39,036 bases of DNA from CAYJHC01 sp964370035 (lineage in GTDB: Bacteria > Bacillota > Clostridia > Peptostreptococcales > Anaerovoracaceae), in the NCBI GenBank assembly GCA_964370035.1, contig CAYJGT010000005.1:1-39036 (forward strand). Reading direction: 5' to 3'. A model generated the notes under the pieces. It made no database searches and was not told where the DNA came from. It saw nothing but the letters and a program-made list of their open reading frames with translations. This document shows, in pieces, positions 32,243 through 39,036 of the stretch. The translations under genes and the position numbers were made by a program. Every line of letters starts with the position of its first letter. The stretch's first letter is position 1.

Positions 32243-32929
32243 CCTGATACTCCTATAGATCCTGTGGATCCAGTTGAGCCTGAAATACAGCTTTCAACTG
32301 TAACTTTAGTTAAAAAAGAATATAAGGCTGTTGAAGGAGCAACTAACTATAAATTAGTAGCTTCAAAATATAATGGATTGAAAAAAACTACCACTAGGAT
32401 GAATGACCTTTATTTAAACATGGAGAAGCCTCAATGGGCTAATTATTATTATGCGGCAGACCTTTCAAGTGCAGAAAATTTAATTTCAGGGGGCTACTAC
32501 GAAGTTGGCAGTAATATGGAAATAGCTTTAAATGGAAAAATAGGTAACGTAAAGCCAGAAGATCCAGTGGTCATCATTATAAAAGAAGGTAAAACTTTAG
32601 AAGTAACGGGAAGCACTTTAAATATGGAAGAAATAGACGGAGAGCTAACATCCCCTAGAGTTTTATTTTATATTGAAGAGGGGGGAACCTTAGTTCTTCC
32701 TGAGAAATGTAATTTAGGAGCATATGGAGAAAAGGATTCTACAATAGAAATTTCCGGATGGGCGCAGGATGTTAATGGACAAATTAAGGTTGATAATTTT
32801 GAATATAGTAGAGGAACTTCGGCATTAAAATTTACTTACAACCCTATTGTTATAAAGGAATACTATGAAGAAGGTTCAATGCCGACATGGGCATTAGATG
32901 GTTATATAGGTGGATACTATAAAGAGTAA
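32243..32929 (+). CDS. PilX-like pilus protein, C-terminal part after gap
   Basis: This continues the gene that starts at 31377. The first codons read P-D-T-P-I-D-P-V-D-P-V-E-P, still in the linker. A beta-rich domain of about 200 residues follows, with segments such as YYEVGSNMEIALNGKIG and VLFYIEEGGTLVLPEKC that suggest a right-handed or jelly-roll beta fold. No known family was recognised. A separate start at the GTG 32264 has no ribosome site and is not favoured. The stop at 32927-32929 is followed 18 bases later by the LamG-type pilin gene. Confidence 0.78.
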   Translation, partial: PDTPIDPVDPVEPEIQLSTVTLVKKEYKAVEGATNYKLVASKYNGLKKTTTRMNDLYLNMEKPQWANYYYAADLSSAENLISGGYYEVGSNMEIALNGKIGNVKPEDPVVIIIKEGKTLEVTGSTLNMEEIDGELTSPRVLFYIEEGGTLVLPEKCNLGAYGEKDSTIEISGWAQDVNGQIKVDNFEYSRGTSALKFTYNPIVIKEYYEEGSMPTWALDGYIGGYYKE

Positions 32930-32947
32930 AGAGATGAGAAAGATACA

Positions 32948-34024
32948 ATGAAAATTACATGTGTTGAAAAGCTAGTAAAGTTAATAAAAGAAAAGAACCT
33001 AAACTCCAATAGAGGATATTCTCTCGTTGAGGTTATTGCTGCTGTGGCAATTCTAGGAATAGTAACTGTAACAATAACCCAAGCCTTAGTTGCATCTGCA
33101 AATTACTTTGAGCAAGGCAGGGAGATTTCCAACCAGACTAGTAATATTAGCAATATGATGGAAGAAGACGGAATAACTCCCAAAGAAAACAAGCTGTCAT
33201 TCCAAGTGGGTGGTAAGCCATATGAAGTAGCTGGCCAGTACTACTACGAGACTGAACAGGAAGAAGATCCCGATGCGGAGAGTAAGTTAACGGTAGAGAC
33301 ATTAAAAGCCTTTCAGTTTCCTGAATTAGATGGGGGGGAACTAGGAGCAACGGAGATAACAGGATACTTAGAATTTAATGGGACATCATATATAAATTTA
33401 ACTAAAAAAGCTGATAATGCGGCTTTTTCCCAGAACGATTTAGCGCCAAATGGATATACTGTGGCAACTAGAATAAGGATTGATAGGGCAGAGGGTGATA
33501 ATAGACTGCACATGGGTGTATATGGGATGCATTCAGGGGGGTATGGTGCAAGGGCAGCAGAAAGTACATACGGAATCTTAATGCAGTTCTACACGACTAC
33601 AAAAAAGGTGGAAAATTATGCCAGGGTAGACTTCTCTCCATATAATAGTGATACTGAGTGGGTGGATTGGGTTCAAACCTATGACCCAGTAACAAGGACA
33701 CAGGCTGTATATGCTAATGGGGTTAAAGTTGCTTTTGATGTTGATCTTGCAGCAAATAGCAGGCAGACTTTTGAACCTTACACGGCTTATCTCTTCAGGA
33801 TAGGACATTCTTTCTATAGCGGAAGTAGACATTTAATAGGAGACATGTCTGCATTTAGAGTGTGGGATGTTCCCCTTAGCGCAGAAGAGGTTGCAAATAT
33901 TGATTTAACTTTAAAAGAGCCAAGTGTTAGTAAGGATAATATCTATGTAAATATAGACATTTCAGATAGTGCCGATATTGTAAAATATGGAACCTTTGTT
34001 GGGAGTGGGCATGCTTTTAAGTAA
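32948..34024 (+). CDS. Minor prepilin with LamG-like lectin domain
   Basis: A 358-residue prepilin. The N-terminal leader ends NRG|YSLVEV, with Glu at +5, followed by the helix VIAAVAILGIVTVTITQALV. A stalk of about 80 residues comes next, with an acidic stretch (TEQEEDPDAESK). From about residue 137 to 310 there is a concanavalin A-like/LamG_3 fold: it opens GYLEFNGTSYINL, has YTVATRIRID and TQAVYANGVKVA, and closes with IGDMSAFRVWDVPLSAEEV, the classic end of this family. Such domains bind sugars or proteins, so this is a candidate pilus-borne adhesin. The family matches are by pattern only. Confidence 0.85.
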   Translation: MKITCVEKLVKLIKEKNLNSNRGYSLVEVIAAVAILGIVTVTITQALVASANYFEQGREISNQTSNISNMMEEDGITPKENKLSFQVGGKPYEVAGQYYYETEQEEDPDAESKLTVETLKAFQFPELDGGELGATEITGYLEFNGTSYINLTKKADNAAFSQNDLAPNGYTVATRIRIDRAEGDNRLHMGVYGMHSGGYGARAAESTYGILMQFYTTTKKVENYARVDFSPYNSDTEWVDWVQTYDPVTRTQAVYANGVKVAFDVDLAANSRQTFEPYTAYLFRIGHSFYSGSRHLIGDMSAFRVWDVPLSAEEVANIDLTLKEPSVSKDNIYVNIDISDSADIVKYGTFVGSGHAFK

Positions 34025-34291
34025 AAAAGCTTAATAGAAATAATTCTTTAAGAGATAAATTATTTAATCATTTAATATCTATGGGTTTACAAATCGGAAC
34101 TTTCGTTTATCCCTACTGTGGAAATAAAGTGTTTGTAACCAAAGCTTGAAGATGGTTAGAAAATAGGTGAAAACAGATAGATCTTTGCAGAAGATTAGAG
34201 GTTGAAGTATAGATTTAATATATGAATTTTGGAAAGCCGTATAATAGGGCTGAGGCTTGAAATAAGTGTAAAATAGTAAGGCGATAGAAAA
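34025..34291 (+). other. Intergenic region with nested inverted repeats inside the pilin run
   Basis: This 267-bp space contains an outer stem (GGTTTACAAA at 34084-34093 with TTTGTAACC at 34132-34140, one bulged base) that encloses an inner stem (ACTTT 34099-34103 with AAAGT 34126-34130). No coding frame is convincing on either strand, and no known riboswitch core was recognised. It could be a regulatory leader for the last pilin gene. Confidence 0.4.
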
Positions 34292-34867
34292 ATGGTAAAT
34301 AAAAGATTTAAAGCGAAAAATATTATAAGAAAGAGGCTGAACCAAAAAGGCTTTACTCTTACAGAAGTAATTATTAGTATTGCAATAACAGTGATTATTG
34401 CCACTACTGCCATTTTTGTTACACAAGCAATTCTAAGAACATCAACGCTGAGCAGTGATACTACAGATCAAGGGACAATATATAATGCAACATTGGAATA
34501 TATTATTGAGGAACTAAGGTATAGCACCGACATTAAAATAGGTGGAACAAAACCTGATACTACCTATAACACTATATCAATAAACACTGATGGATTATTG
34601 ACAGTGAATAATGAGGTGTTTCCATATACTGAATTTTTTTATCTAGATAATAAGTTAAGTGGAATTCCTCGAGAAGGTGGGGGTGGAACAGCTCCGATTT
34701 TTAAGGTGGTAGATGAGACTACTATTGAAATAGGGCTTAGAATCACCAGTAGAAATGACAACCATTTTGAAGAAAAAAGAACGATTAAGTTGATTAATAT
34801 GGAAATAAACGATACAGTTATTGTAGAGCCTGAAGGAACTGAGTCAAATATTGTGCATTATAAATAA
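34292..34867 (+). CDS. Type IV minor prepilin
   Basis: A 191-residue prepilin. The leader is long and basic (MVNKRFKAKNIIRKRLNQKG), with the cleavage site QKG|FTLTEV and Glu at +5. The helix VIISIAITVIIATTAIFVTQA follows. The rest has the look of PilW/PilV-type minor pilins (YIIEELRYSTDI near residue 69, then beta-rich with a GGGG turn). The ribosome site is poor (AAGGCGATAGAAAA). It is the last gene of the pilus cluster, with a terminator about 170 bases downstream. Confidence 0.87.
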   Translation: MVNKRFKAKNIIRKRLNQKGFTLTEVIISIAITVIIATTAIFVTQAILRTSTLSSDTTDQGTIYNATLEYIIEELRYSTDIKIGGTKPDTTYNTISINTDGLLTVNNEVFPYTEFFYLDNKLSGIPREGGGGTAPIFKVVDETTIEIGLRITSRNDNHFEEKRTIKLINMEINDTVIVEPEGTESNIVHYK

Positions 34868-35039
34868 AAGCTAGGATTTGTAGAAAAAAATAAACAAATA
34901 CTTACATATTTAAAGCAAATAACAAACAAAATAATTTCACAAAAGAAACTAAACAACTTCACACAATTTCCATAAATTGGGAGTATATTATAAACATACA
35001 AAGAAGTACCTAACCTCTTAGTAAAAAATAATAGCCGGG

Positions 35040-35066
35040 AAAACCTGACGAAAGTCAGGTTTTTTC
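35040..35066 (+). terminator. Rho-independent terminator of the pilus cluster
   Basis: A perfect ten-pair stem (AAAACCTGAC at 35040-35049 with 35054-35063) closes a GAAA tetraloop and ends in a run of Ts. Confidence 0.9.
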
Positions 35067-35123
35067 GTTGTAGAGAAACTTGCATTATTACAGTATTAAA
35101 ATTTATCATTGACCTAAAAGAAT

Positions 35124-35217
35124 AAGGGCTTTGTTTTTCAGTGGGTAGAAATATATTGTGAATAAAAGAAAAGGGCTTTGTGTTTCAGAGGGCAGAAATA
35201 TATTGTGAATAAAAGAA
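35124..35217 (+). repeat. Two tandem 47-base repeats
   Basis: Units 35124-35170 and 35171-35217 both begin AAGGGCTTTG and end with TATTGTGAATAAAAGAA. They differ at only a few positions. The first six bases of a third unit follow at 35218 before the sequence changes to the 35-base repeat. Confidence 0.85.
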
Positions 35218-35224
35218 AAGGGCG

Positions 35225-35412
35225 AAGGAGTGAAAGGGCATTTACTTTAATAATTTTGGAAGGAGTGAAAAGNNNNNNNNNNNNNNNNNNNNNNNNNNNN
35301 NNNNNNNNNNNNNNNNNNNNNNNNNNNNNNNNNNNNNNNNNNNNNNNNNNNNNNNNNNNNNNNNNNNNNNNNAAAGGGCATTTACTTTAATAATTTTGGA
35401 AGGAGTGAAAAG
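35225..35412 (+). repeat. 35-base repeat spanning assembly gap 3
   Basis: AAGGAGTGAAA occurs at 35225-35235 and again at 35260-35270, a period of 35. The 40 bases before the gap (35233-35272) are identical to the 40 after it (35373-35412). Confidence 0.8.
35273..35372. other. Assembly gap 3 (100 N)
   Basis: This is a placeholder of exactly 100 N with identical 40-base flanks. It represents either overlapping contig ends or a tandem array that could not be assembled. Confidence 0.95.
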
Positions 35413-35530
35413 ATTTAGATAAATACATTATGTAATTGCTTTTATACTCAACAAATGATAGAATTCTAAGGCGGAAAAAAATTCCGAAATAAGATAGTGA
35501 TAAGAGAAACTAAAAAACTAGGTGAGTAAA

Positions 35531-36439
35531 ATGACGAAAAGAACAAAAGCGGAAATAATATTAGTGCTCGTTGCCTTAATATGGGGTACATCCTATGTGG
35601 TGATGGATATAGCAATGAGAGAAATACAGCCATTTACATTGATTGCGTTAAGATTTGTGATTGCAACATTGGTCGTGGTACCCATAGCCTTGGCAATGAA
35701 AAAGCTAAAAAATATTAGTAAGGAAACGGTTATATTTGGAATGTATCTAGGCTTCTTTTTACTTTTAAGCTGCGTAGGGGCGACCTTGGCGGTTAGAGGC
35801 ACATCTGTTTCGAATGTTGGGTTTCTTACATCAATGACTGTTGCATTTACACCATTCCTTGCCAGAATTTTTAATAAAGAAAAGCTGACCCAGAAAACAA
35901 TGCTAGTTGTTGCCATGTCTGTGGTTGGGGTAGGCTTATTGACATTAAAGGGTAACTTTCAAGTTGCTTTAGGAGACTTGTGGGCTTTATTTTCTGCATT
36001 AACTTATGCAATCGTAATACTGATTGTAGAAAAAGCAGTTTCAAAACCACGGGTAGACTCTTTTCAACTAGGGATTTTTCAAATGGGCTTTGGTGCTGTA
36101 TTTGGACTAATTGTAGCCTTAGCACTAGAAGACTTTGCAATACCAAAGACAACTGAGGGAATAATGGCCTTGTTAATCTTAGGGGTTGTTTCGACAGGAG
36201 TTGCATATATAGCACAAGTAATGGCCCAGGCACATACAACTGCAGTTAGAGCTGGCGTTACATTTGCAACCCAGCCAGTATTTGCAGGCTTATCTGCAAT
36301 TGTAATAGCAGGAGAGCTCCTTTCTGTAAAAGGATATATAGGAGGGGCGCTAATAGTTGCCAGCTTAGTCATAATGAGCCTAGATTTTGGAAATTTAAGA
36401 ATAGGTAAATGGTTTGCTAGTAAAGTGAAGCATAGATAA
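35531..36439 (+). CDS. EamA/DMT family transporter
   Basis: This is a drug/metabolite transporter superfamily protein, typically an exporter of amino acids or small metabolites. It is 302 residues with ten hydrophobic segments in two EamA repeats. The first begins ILVLVALIWGTSYVVMDIAM with the family's Trp-Gly-Ser/Thr start. The second begins after LKGNFQVALGDLWALFSALTYA. The start at 35531 is chosen because AGGTGAG lies just before it, although an in-frame GTG exists at 35522. It stands alone between the repeat region and a terminator. Substrate unknown. Confidence 0.92.
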   Translation: MTKRTKAEIILVLVALIWGTSYVVMDIAMREIQPFTLIALRFVIATLVVVPIALAMKKLKNISKETVIFGMYLGFFLLLSCVGATLAVRGTSVSNVGFLTSMTVAFTPFLARIFNKEKLTQKTMLVVAMSVVGVGLLTLKGNFQVALGDLWALFSALTYAIVILIVEKAVSKPRVDSFQLGIFQMGFGAVFGLIVALALEDFAIPKTTEGIMALLILGVVSTGVAYIAQVMAQAHTTAVRAGVTFATQPVFAGLSAIVIAGELLSVKGYIGGALIVASLVIMSLDFGNLRIGKWFASKVKHR

Positions 36440-36492
36440 AGGCTGAAAGCAAGAGAATATAAATCAACATAATAATAGCCAAAAAATAATTC

Positions 36493-36531
36493 ATTCTTCT
36501 TAGGTTAAAATAACTTGAGAAGAATTTTTTT
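36493..36531 (+). terminator. Rho-independent terminator after EamA gene
   Basis: ATTCTTCT (36493-36500) pairs with AGAAGAAT (36518-36525). AGGTT and AACTT extend the stem past a mismatch, and six or seven Ts follow. Confidence 0.88.
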
Positions 36532-36737
36532 AAGTACAAATTATATGCAGCTCCAAAGAGAGAAGAAGGAAGGACTCTTAGTTATCAAAAGAGAAATATA
36601 AAAGGGTAAAACAAGGATTAGAGGCCAAAGGAAATATTAAAATGCAAAAGAAGTATTAAAGATCTAAAAGAAAAGCCAGAGTATCAAGAGAAAAATGAGA
36701 GGCCAAAAGAAAGTTTCGCACAAGAAAATAGAAAATA

Positions 36738-36746
36738 TGGTATAAT
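36738..36746 (+). promoter_or_regulatory. Extended -10 promoter for DUF4914 gene
   Basis: TGGTATAAT is a perfect extended -10 element about 70 bases before the start codon. No good -35 is present, which is common with extended -10 promoters. Confidence 0.55.
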
Positions 36747-36818
36747 AATAGATTAAGGACGGGATAATAATTCTTGCCTACTACTACATAAAAAATGGGA
36801 AAACAGAAAGGAGTACCA

Positions 36819-38702
36819 ATGTTAGATAAATTTTTATTAGATAAAGACACAAAAGATATACTACAAAACTGTAAAGGGATTACAGTGCCAAGGACAAGAG
36901 AAGAACTCTTTGCTCTTTCTTTAGGGTTAGGAGGAAACGATACTTTCCAAGTAACATATGATGTTGAAGGGGAGAATAAAAAAGAGGCAGAACTAGTTCG
37001 ATGCAAAAACGGTATTGCTGTAAATTTTGTGGAAGACTATATGAGAAGAAGAGACCCTGACTGTATGGTAGTTGGTGATGAAAAAGATACAGACAAGCCT
37101 ACATATAAAGAAAGGTTTGGAGAAGGCTTTAATAAGGTAAGAAAAGAAACTTTTGACTGGTTGAAGGATCAAGAGTTGGTTGTAATGCCTTTTTTATCTG
37201 GTGGGAAAACACACGGCTACGAATCCTTGCTAATAGGGCCGAGAAATGCGGCCTTCTTTGCAGCTGGATTGGGAGACTTGCAAGCCTTCGTGAATATTGA
37301 TGAATATGAGTTTAAAGAGGGAAACAAGGGGAAGTTTAAGCCAAGGGCAGTAATTTATTTAGCACCAGTATTTAGACATACACATTTTGAAGGAAAGCAA
37401 GTGGTTGTTCATAACAGGTTAGATGAAAAGCACGAACTATTCTCCTACAATCTATATCCAGGGCCAAGTGCGAAAAAAGGTGTTTATGGAATTCTTTTAA
37501 ACATAGGGGAAGAAGAAGGCTGGGTAACAGCACATGCTTCTACAGTAAAAGTAATTACTCCATATGAAAATGAAATTGTAATAATGCACGAAGGTGCTTC
37601 TGGTGGCGGTAAAAGTGAAATGATAGAACAAATTCACAAAGAGCCAGATGGTAGGATTGTAGTTGGGCAAAATTCAGTAACTGAAGAAAAATTTTATATC
37701 AGCCTGCAAGAAACATGTGACTTAGAGCCTGTAACAGACGACATGGCGCTATGCCATGTGGATATTCAAACCAATAGCAAAAAATTGGTAGTAACAGACG
37801 CAGAAGATGGCTGGTTTTTAAGACTTGATAATATAGACGGATACGGTGTAGAGCCGACATATGAAAGAATTTGCACCCAACCAAAAGAACCTTTAGTGTT
37901 TTTTAATATCGAGGCTGTGCCTAAGGCCACATGTTTGATATGGGAACACATACTTGATTCAGATGGAACTCCTTGTCCAAATCCTAGAGTTATAATGCCA
38001 AGGAAAATGGTGCCAAAAGTAGTAGAGGATTCGGTTGAAGTAGATGTTAGAAGCTTCGGAGTCAGAGCGCCTATATGCACTAAGGAGAATCCTTCTTATG
38101 GAATAATGGGAATGCTACATATTCTTCCCCCTGCACTTGCATGGCTATGGAGATTAGTTGCTCCAAGAGGTTCAAAGAATCCAAGCATAATTGGAGGAGA
38201 TGATATGCAAAGCGAGGGTGTAGGCTCTTACTGGCCATTTGCAACTGGAAAAATGGTGAAGCAAGCAAACCTTTTATTAGAGCAATTTACAAAATCAACA
38301 GCTACTAGATACATACTTATTCCGAACCAGCATATAGGGGCGTATAAGGTATCATTCATGCCTGAATGGATTTCAAGAGAGTATATAGCAAGAAGAGGAA
38401 GTGCTAAGTTTAAACCAGAACACCTGGTTCCTTCAAGATGTACTTTATTAGGCTATGGACTAGACGCCATGAAAGTGGACGGGCAATATATTGGAAAAGC
38501 TTTTCTACAGCCTGAAACTCAGCCAGAGGTAACTTTGGAAAGTTACGATAAGGGTGCAGAAATGTTAGGAGACTTCTTTAAGAAAGAACTTGAGAAGTTT
38601 AACACAGAAGAACTTGATCCACTAGGAAAGAAGATCATTGAGTGTTGCCTAAGAGATGGGTCTTTAGAAGAGTATTTAGAACTAATCCCAATGAAATATT
38701 AA
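36819..38702 (+). CDS. DUF4914 family protein, PEP carboxykinase-like
   Basis: A 627-residue protein of a family without an assigned function. Its pattern resembles ATP-type phosphoenolpyruvate carboxykinase. The N-terminal PRTREELFALSLG has the length and spacing of the PEPCK N-terminal segment. GASGGGKSEM near residues 259-268 fits the PEPCK kinase-1 P-loop (GxSGxGKT) with Ser replacing the first Thr. DAEDGWFLR near 327 fits the DDEHGW kinase-2 site, and FFNIEA follows as in FNFEGG. The start at 36819 is chosen for the AAAGGAG five bases before it; an upstream ATG at 36795 has no such site. The canonical catalytic set is not fully conserved, so normal PEPCK activity should not be assumed. 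Confidence 0.85.
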   Translation: MLDKFLLDKDTKDILQNCKGITVPRTREELFALSLGLGGNDTFQVTYDVEGENKKEAELVRCKNGIAVNFVEDYMRRRDPDCMVVGDEKDTDKPTYKERFGEGFNKVRKETFDWLKDQELVVMPFLSGGKTHGYESLLIGPRNAAFFAAGLGDLQAFVNIDEYEFKEGNKGKFKPRAVIYLAPVFRHTHFEGKQVVVHNRLDEKHELFSYNLYPGPSAKKGVYGILLNIGEEEGWVTAHASTVKVITPYENEIVIMHEGASGGGKSEMIEQIHKEPDGRIVVGQNSVTEEKFYISLQETCDLEPVTDDMALCHVDIQTNSKKLVVTDAEDGWFLRLDNIDGYGVEPTYERICTQPKEPLVFFNIEAVPKATCLIWEHILDSDGTPCPNPRVIMPRKMVPKVVEDSVEVDVRSFGVRAPICTKENPSYGIMGMLHILPPALAWLWRLVAPRGSKNPSIIGGDDMQSEGVGSYWPFATGKMVKQANLLLEQFTKSTATRYILIPNQHIGAYKVSFMPEWISREYIARRGSAKFKPEHLVPSRCTLLGYGLDAMKVDGQYIGKAFLQPETQPEVTLESYDKGAEMLGDFFKKELEKFNTEELDPLGKKIIECCLRDGSLEEYLELIPMKY

Positions 38703-38767
38703 GCTTTGACGGGCAACTTTTTCAAGGCTTTATTATAGAATGAGCTTTAAAAAGTAAAAGGTACAGT

Positions 38768-38865
38768 GCTGCAAAAGCTATAGGAAAATACAAGGTAAAT
38801 TTATCAAATATACTATGCTACAGAAGTTATAGAAAAATGTAAGACAAATTTGCTAAATATATCAT
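38768..38865 (+). repeat. Degenerate 49-base tandem duplication
   Basis: Units 38768-38816 and 38817-38865 align without gaps. 36 of 49 positions agree, and all 13 differences are transitions (A/G or C/T). Confidence 0.85.
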
Positions 38866-38897
38866 TGTGGTTATGGGGCGCCAGGGTTAACGTTCAG

Positions 38898-38935
38898 AGA
38901 GATAATGAATAACTAAAGAGATAAGGAATAACTAA
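38898..38935 (+). repeat. Two 19-base tandem repeats before the DUF5685 gene
   Basis: AGAGATAATGAATAACTAA (38898-38916) is repeated at 38917-38935 with a single T to G change. The second copy ends three bases before the ATG of the next gene, where a ribosome site would be expected. Confidence 0.85.
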
Positions 38936-38938
38936 AAG

Positions 38939-39036
38939 ATGTTAGGATATGTAAAGGCAGAGTCTCCTGAGCTAAAGATGAAAGACTTTGAAACATATAA
39001 GGGATACTATTGTGGTGTCTGTAAATCAATAGGCAA
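38939..39036 (+). CDS. DUF5685 family protein, 5' end only
   Basis: The first 32 codons of a gene that runs out of the window. The start MLGYVKAESPELKMKDFETY and the following YKGYYCGVCKSIG match the conserved N-terminus of the DUF5685 family, whose members carry this CGxC-type Cys pair. The function of the family is not known to me. No strong ribosome site is seen, because the tandem 19-base repeat abuts the start codon. Confidence 0.8.
   Translation, partial: MLGYVKAESPELKMKDFETYKGYYCGVCKSIG

Larger units (their letters stand above)
34868..35521. other. Region after pilus cluster: terminator, tandem repeats, assembly gap
   Basis: No gene is supported in these 654 bases. From left to right it has an AT-rich stretch, a terminator (35040-35066), two 47-base tandem repeats, a 35-base repeat, the 100-N gap, another copy of the 35-base repeat and the leader of the EamA gene. 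A short peptide frame in the repeats reads RAFTLIILEGV, which resembles a degraded prepilin cleavage site. Confidence 0.6.
36440..36818. other. Purine-rich intergenic region before DUF4914 gene
   Basis: After the terminator, about 180 bases (36540-36720) are strikingly rich in A and G on this strand, with loosely repeated GAGGCCAAA-type words at about 36621 and 36690. No gene is seen. An extended -10 promoter lies at 36738-36746. Confidence 0.55.

Noticed and set aside
32264..32929. Independent gene starting at GTG 32264
   Set aside because: No ribosome site. The frame is continuous with the upstream part when identical gap flanks are merged.
34079..34426. Minus-strand 115-residue gene opposite the last pilin
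   Set aside because: It overlaps the start of a clear prepilin gene on the other strand and has low-complexity content typical of a shadow frame.
35030..35070. c-di-GMP-I (GEMM) riboswitch
   Set aside because: AAACCTGAC-GAAA-GTCAGG resembles one helix of the class, but the required GGGACGCAAAGCC segment is replaced by a T run. It is an ordinary terminator.
35178..35390. Coding gene running through the third gap
   Set aside because: It depends on the 100 N placeholder and on repeated sequence; there is no independent support.
35124..35412. CRISPR array
   Set aside because: Repeat units are directly adjacent with no unique spacers, and no cas genes are present.
36819..38702. Naming the DUF4914 gene pckA
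   Set aside because: Motif resemblance is partial and several conserved PEPCK residues differ.

Overview
The window is the replication-origin region of an anaerobic, low-GC, single-membraned member of the Bacillota, most likely class Clostridia. The evidence is the gene order dnaN-dnaA / rpmH-rnpA-yidD-yidC-jag-mnmE-mnmG-rsmG-parA-parB around a divergent dnaA/rpmH gap with DnaA boxes, together with rubrerythrin, an FchA-like folate enzyme, a GlmL/MutL-type mutase accessory protein and a type IV pilus cluster without outer-membrane parts (no PilQ or PilP). No rRNA, tRNA or CRISPR was found. The species cannot be named from what is visible.

Layout. Bases 1-4740 (minus strand) hold dnaA, dnaN, recF and the start of a sodium-coupled NSS transporter. 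Bases 4741-5090 are the origin gap. Bases 5091-7333 hold the rpmH-rnpA-yidD-yidC-jag run, ending at a strong terminator. Bases 7442-13941 hold the tRNA modification/chromosome partition block, with two perfect parS sites between rsmG and parA. Bases 13956-16308 hold small metabolic and oxidative-stress genes. Bases 16330-18330 are a minus-strand island (YgjP-like protease, then rpsF-ssb-rpsR) that runs against replication. Bases 18508-23397 hold purB, alr, a DUF4430 lipoprotein and an orphan GlmL/MutL-type ATPase.

Bases 23480-34867 are a type IV pilus cluster: pilB, pilT, a major-pilin-like gene cut by an assembly gap, a second pilin, prepilin peptidase, pilC, a fused PilM-PilN-like protein, a PilO-like protein, a PilX-like protein with a Pro/Asp linker (also cut by a gap), a minor pilin carrying a LamG-like lectin fold, and one more minor pilin. 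The ATPases, platform and PilMN/PilO proteins would build and retract the fibre, the peptidase matures the pilins, and the last three pilin-like proteins are good candidates for a fibre-tip adhesive complex.

Bases 34868-39036 hold a terminator, tandem repeats with a third assembly gap, an EamA transporter, a DUF4914 protein that looks like a divergent PEP carboxykinase-fold enzyme, degenerate tandem duplications, and the start of a DUF5685 gene.

The most interesting points are the tip-adhesin-like pilins, the three-hairpin RNA element after the major pilin, the PilM-PilN fusion, the DnaA box set inside the dnaA promoter, the parS pair carried on a degenerate duplication, and a 49-bp tandem duplication whose copies differ only by transitions. 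All three runs of 100 N are assembly gaps of unknown true size. For two of them the flanks carry identical sequence, so the flanking contigs may simply overlap.
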